Shown here: one piece after another, positions 5,432 to 7,537 of the stretch | Layout of the letters: every line of letters starts with the position of its first letter | Numbering within the stretch: the first letter of the stretch is position 1 | Assembly: GCA_018900975.1 (NCBI GenBank) | Contig: JAHIFK010000306.1 | Location: forward strand, 1 to 7,537 | Source of the DNA: Methanobacteriota archaeon | GTDB lineage: Archaea; Halobacteriota; Methanosarcinia; Methanosarcinales; Methanoperedenaceae | Direction: 5' to 3' | Length of the DNA: 7,537 bases | Notes under the pieces: generated by a model | The model's database searches: none | What the model saw: only the letters and a program-made list of their open reading frames with translations | Told to the model about the DNA's origin: nothing | Position numbers and translations under genes: made by a program

Positions 5432-6217
5432 CTACATACTCTCAATTACATATTCAACTGCATTCCTGAATATCGCCATGCCTGCCCCTTCCTCAGGAAG
5501 TTCCTCACGCGTCCATGCCGGGTGGTTCGTCCTGTGCATAAAGGCTTCCGGGTGAGGCATCATTCCGAATATTCTGCCAGTATCATCACATATTGCGGCT
5601 ATGTTATCAACAGAGCCGTTGGGGTTATGCGGATATCCTGCTGGATTTCCATCCGTATCAACGTACCGGAATACGATATGATGGTTCTTTCTAAGCTTTT
5701 CGAGCACCTGCGGATCTTTGACCACGAACTTCCCTTCGCCGTGGCGCACCGGAAGGTAGATGCTTTCGATCCCTCTGGTGAATACGCATTTTGAGATAGT
5801 ATTGGTCTTCAAGTGAACCCACCTGTTCTCGAACCTGCCTGAATCATTGAAAGTGAGAGTTACATCCTGCCTGGAATAATCGCCGTCAAAAGCAGGGATC
5901 AGCCCCATCTTTACCATTGCCTGGAAGCCGTTGCAGATGCCTATTATCAATTTTTCATCCTCTATGAATTCCTGTAACTGATCTCCCAGGTTATACCTTA
6001 TCATGTTAGCCAGCACCTTGCCTGAAGCTATGTCATCCCCAAAGGAGAAACCACCAGGAAGCGCAAGGATCTGGAAATCAGCGAGTTTTTCTTTACCATT
6101 AAGAAGATCGGTGAGATGTATCCTTTCCGCTTGAGCGCCCGCAAGATCAAAAGCGTGCTGTGTCTCAATATCGCAATTTATGCCGTAGCCTGTCAGTACA
6201 AGAACTTTTGGTTTCAT
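5432..6217 (-). CDS. purQ: Phosphoribosylformylglycinamidine synthase, glutaminase subunit
   Basis: Class-I glutamine amidotransferase that releases ammonia from glutamine for conversion of FGAR to FGAM, the fourth step of IMP synthesis, working with PurL and PurS (not in this window). The 261 residues contain the nucleophile C95 in GICNGFQ, and H222 and E224 in PHPEAF, completing the Cys-His-Glu triad. GGFSFGDD at 55-62 is the usual oxyanion/active-site strand. It is longer than classical bacterial PurQ (about 225-230 aa). The YRYVD-type and YPHNPNGS region and the tail after PHPEAF resemble the glutaminase domain of large one-chain PurL. The start is the ATG at 6215-6217, preceded by AGGA about 10 nt upstream, a plausible SD. 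It is monocistronic here, with a TATA-like element about 40 nt upstream. Confidence 0.95.
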   Translation of the reverse strand: MKPKVLVLTGYGINCDIETQHAFDLAGAQAERIHLTDLLNGKEKLADFQILALPGGFSFGDDIASGKVLANMIRYNLGDQLQEFIEDEKLIIGICNGFQAMVKMGLIPAFDGDYSRQDVTLTFNDSGRFENRWVHLKTNTISKCVFTRGIESIYLPVRHGEGKFVVKDPQVLEKLRKNHHIVFRYVDTDGNPAGYPHNPNGSVDNIAAICDDTGRIFGMMPHPEAFMHRTNHPAWTREELPEEGAGMAIFRNAVEYVIESM

Positions 6218-6252
6218 TTGTGTAAAATCCTGGACTTTTTGATTTTCTCAAC

Positions 6253-6260
6253 GTTATATC
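6253..6260 (-). promoter_or_regulatory. TATA-like element of purQ
   Basis: GATATAAC on the minus strand lies 36-43 nt upstream of the purQ ATG. It would start transcription about 12-15 nt before the ATG, leaving room for the AGGA ribosome-binding site. CGTTAT is repeated directly at 6252-6257 and 6263-6268 and might bind a regulator; this is speculative. Confidence 0.35.
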
Positions 6261-6360
6261 ATCGTTATGTCACATAGTTCAAATGCAGGCTAATAAACCA
6301 TCGATTATTATAAGAATTTTCCCTTTGTTCTTTTCCGTGTAATCAACAAAAATTAAAAAA

Positions 6361-6368
6361 ATATAAAT
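6361..6368 (+). promoter_or_regulatory. TATA box of the DUF1699 gene
   Basis: ATATAAAT, preceded by an A-rich stretch, is centred 28 nt upstream of the ATG at 6393. That is the expected distance for a leaderless archaeal transcript, and no SD is visible between the two. It is one of the two clearest promoters of the window. Confidence 0.6.
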
Positions 6369-6392
6369 AGTAGTATTACCAAGTACTTTATT

Positions 6393-6674
6393 ATGAAAGT
6401 TGTTTTCAGAATTATTGGCTCTGAAGAAGACCTGAAAGATTTTGACACTGATGAAGAAAATGTGCATTTTTGTTTCAGACCCTCTGAAAAAAACATATTC
6501 GAACTCGTGAAAAAAAGTACTAAATTGAAACGGATACAGTTGCCGACTTCATACCAGAAAACGATTTCAAACACGACAAAAGCATTCTTAAAAATGAAAA
6601 GTATAAAATTAATGGTAGGGGATATCTGGGGACATAGAACTGATATAGACAGATTCGCAGAGATCGATGTATAA
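6393..6674 (+). CDS. DUF1699 family protein
   Basis: A 93-residue protein that I recognise as DUF1699, a small, strongly conserved archaeal family known mostly from Methanosarcinales and without assigned function. Conserved blocks visible here are VHFCFRPSEKNIFELVKK at about 24-41, IQLPTSYQKTIS at 48-59 and GDIWGHRTDI at 76-85. Length equals that of the family, so it is complete. There is no signal peptide or membrane segment, and no recognised catalytic motif; the short strand-helix pattern suggests a compact globular domain. It is transcribed alone from a clear TATA box with no leader, and converges on the methyltransferase gene with an 18-bp gap. The family assignment is from memory of its conserved blocks. 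Confidence 0.85.
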   Translation: MKVVFRIIGSEEDLKDFDTDEENVHFCFRPSEKNIFELVKKSTKLKRIQLPTSYQKTISNTTKAFLKMKSIKLMVGDIWGHRTDIDRFAEIDV

Positions 6675-6692
6675 TATAGAAACAGCTTTATA

Positions 6693-7307
6693 TCACTTCT
6701 TTGAAGCTGAAAGAACAGTTAGTTGTTCAAACATATAGTTTTCATGCAGATTATCTTCTACGACGTAGCCCAGGGAAACCATCCTTGATCTGATTTCATC
6801 GATCCCACTAAGCGATGAAACAAGCATCAAAATCTTTCCACTCTCGATAAGACATCTGCCTGCATCTTCGAGAAATCTGTATATCACCTTTCGGCCATCG
6901 TACCCACCGTCAAGGGCATAATTAAGCCAGCCATTTTCTATTTCTTCATCTTTTGTTGGAAGGTATGGGGGATTGAAGATAATTAAATCAAACCGTCCTT
7001 TAATGCAGCTTAATAAATCTCCTCTAATTACATCAACCCTGTTCTCTCTTGTACATTTTGCAGCATGAGGGTTAATATCTATTCCTATAATGCTTGCTTT
7101 TGTATTTGCTTTAATGACCGCGGATATTATCCCGCTTCCACATCCTACTTCCAGTATGCGTTCGAATCCTTTTATTTCAGACAGCGCTGCATCTGCAAGA
7201 AGAAAAGAATCTTCCGAAGGTTCATAAACATTCTCTATGATGTTGATTGAAGTATTCTTATATCGAATACTATTTAAAGTGAATATTCTTTTTTCATCAT
7301 TTCTCAA
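6693..7307 (-). CDS. HemK2-like release-factor glutamine N5-methyltransferase
   Basis: A class-I SAM-dependent methyltransferase of the HemK2/Mtq2 type. Known relatives methylate the glutamine of the GGQ motif in class-1 release factor (aRF1/eRF1), usually in complex with Trm112; this is inferred from family. At 204 residues it is of normal archaeal length and lacks the extra N-terminal domain of bacterial PrmC. VYEPSEDSFLL at 27-37 is the hallmark substrate-side motif, EVGCGSG at 53-59 binds SAM, D77 follows the second strand, D97 lies in the GDLL segment, and NPPY at 112-115 is the catalytic motif for glutamine-amide methylation. No ATG or GTG exists in frame: the start is most likely TTG at 7305-7307, preceded by GAGGG 8 nt upstream. 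A lysine-methylating activity, as reported for some eukaryotic relatives, cannot be excluded. Confidence 0.9.
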   Translation of the reverse strand: MRNDEKRIFTLNSIRYKNTSINIIENVYEPSEDSFLLADAALSEIKGFERILEVGCGSGIISAVIKANTKASIIGIDINPHAAKCTRENRVDVIRGDLLSCIKGRFDLIIFNPPYLPTKDEEIENGWLNYALDGGYDGRKVIYRFLEDAGRCLIESGKILMLVSSLSGIDEIRSRMVSLGYVVEDNLHENYMFEQLTVLSASKK

Positions 7308-7315
7308 AATGGATT

Positions 7316-7320
7316 CCCTC
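7316..7320 (-). promoter_or_regulatory. Shine-Dalgarno site that fixes a TTG start
   Basis: GAGGG on the minus strand lies 8 nt before the TTG at 7305-7307. It is the best SD in the window and explains how a non-ATG start would be used. An ATT immediately upstream in the same frame is a much less likely start. Confidence 0.6.
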
Positions 7321-7350
7321 TTAGACTGTTACGAACTATGTTCATCATAC

Positions 7351-7358
7351 AATATAAG
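7351..7358 (-). promoter_or_regulatory. TATA-like element of the methyltransferase gene
   Basis: CTTATATT on the minus strand is 44-51 nt upstream of the TTG start. Transcription would then begin near 7328-7332, giving a leader of about 20-25 nt that carries the GAGGG site. Confidence 0.4.
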
Positions 7359-7433
7359 GGGATTTCTGGAAGAATTTGGATTATAACGTAATATACAAAC
7401 TGGAAATATAACGGTACGTTTCATTTTATTTTT

Positions 7434-7441
7434 TTTATATA
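7434..7441 (+). promoter_or_regulatory. TATA box of the right-edge gene
   Basis: TTTATATA, a near-consensus archaeal TATA box at the end of a T8 run, lies 34-41 nt upstream of the ATG at 7475. The transcript would have a leader of roughly 10 nt with no clear SD. Confidence 0.55.
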
Positions 7442-7474
7442 CACCTATTTTCCAGATTTTTGCTATTATTACCC

Positions 7475-7537
7475 ATGGCAGTACTGGAATTTGCAGATTT
7501 TTACGCCGAGTTAGGCAATATTCCGGGACGCTCTGCT
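7475..7537 (+). CDS. N-terminus of a gene cut by the right edge, possibly ATP-dependent DNA ligase
   Basis: From the ATG at 7475 the frame is open for 21 codons to the window end, starting MAVLEFADFYAELGNIPGRS. The pattern of a hydrophobic-FADFY helix followed by a small-residue IPGR turn is reminiscent of the N-terminal domain of archaeal ATP-dependent DNA ligases, but 21 residues are too few to be sure and no catalytic motif is in view. The case for a real gene rests mainly on the good TATA box at the right distance. It is divergent from the methyltransferase gene across 167 bp. Confidence 0.5.
   Translation, partial: MAVLEFADFYAELGNIPGRSA

Noticed and set aside
6279..6574. Two minus-strand open frames over the DUF1699 promoter and 5' half
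   Set aside because: A/T-rich, Phe/Ile-rich translations that overlap a good TATA box and a recognised gene; no SD and no homology I can name.
7382..7413. TATAACG repeated at 7382-7388 and 7407-7413, also found inverted near purQ at 6252-6258
   Set aside because: The motif is short and A/T rich, and overlaps probable promoter regions; three copies are within what chance could give in such DNA.

Overview
The window looks like chromosomal DNA of a methanogen-related euryarchaeon, most probably of the Methanosarcinales / 'Candidatus Methanoperedens' kind. This rests on a stand-alone DUF1699 protein (an archaeal family known mostly from Methanosarcinales), a HemK2-type methyltransferase, and archaeal TATA-box-like elements about 21-34 nt upstream of several start codons, often with no room for a Shine-Dalgarno site (leaderless-type promoters). 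The taxonomic placement is inference; no rRNA or tRNA is present.

Layout, left to right. (1) The N-terminal 154 codons of aspartate kinase run off the left edge on the minus strand, divergent across 55 bp from a TIM-barrel sugar-phosphate isomerase/epimerase-like protein (518-1300, +). (2) A single-domain CheY-like response regulator (1344-1709, -) converges on it. A non-coding stretch of about 300 bp upstream holds a 15-bp palindrome and, further on, a C-rich/G-poor tract with four TAACC repeats. (3) aroA (EPSP synthase, 2712-3983, -) overlaps by one base a downstream gene for a small alpha/alpha-barrel protein of the prenyltransferase/terpenoid-cyclase-like repeat type (2008-2712, -). (4) Divergent from aroA lies a remnant: about 42 codons of a TrpB-like (tryptophan synthase beta) C-terminus with no gene body upstream. 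Its stop codon overlaps, as GTGA, the GTG start of a 417-aa coiled-coil protein of unknown function (4158-5411, +). (5) purQ (5432-6217, -) converges on that gene. (6) A DUF1699 protein (6393-6674, +) converges on a HemK2-like release-factor glutamine methyltransferase (6693-7307, -, TTG start). (7) At the right edge a strong TATA box precedes the first 21 codons of a gene that may be an ATP-dependent DNA ligase.

Most of the content is housekeeping: aspartate-family and aromatic amino-acid synthesis, purine synthesis, translation termination. I see no mobile element, CRISPR array, toxin-antitoxin pair or defence system. The points that merit a second look are the truncated trpB-like remnant fused by overlap to the coiled-coil gene, the tight coupling of aroA with the alpha/alpha-barrel protein, and the repeat-rich non-coding tract at about 1930-2000.
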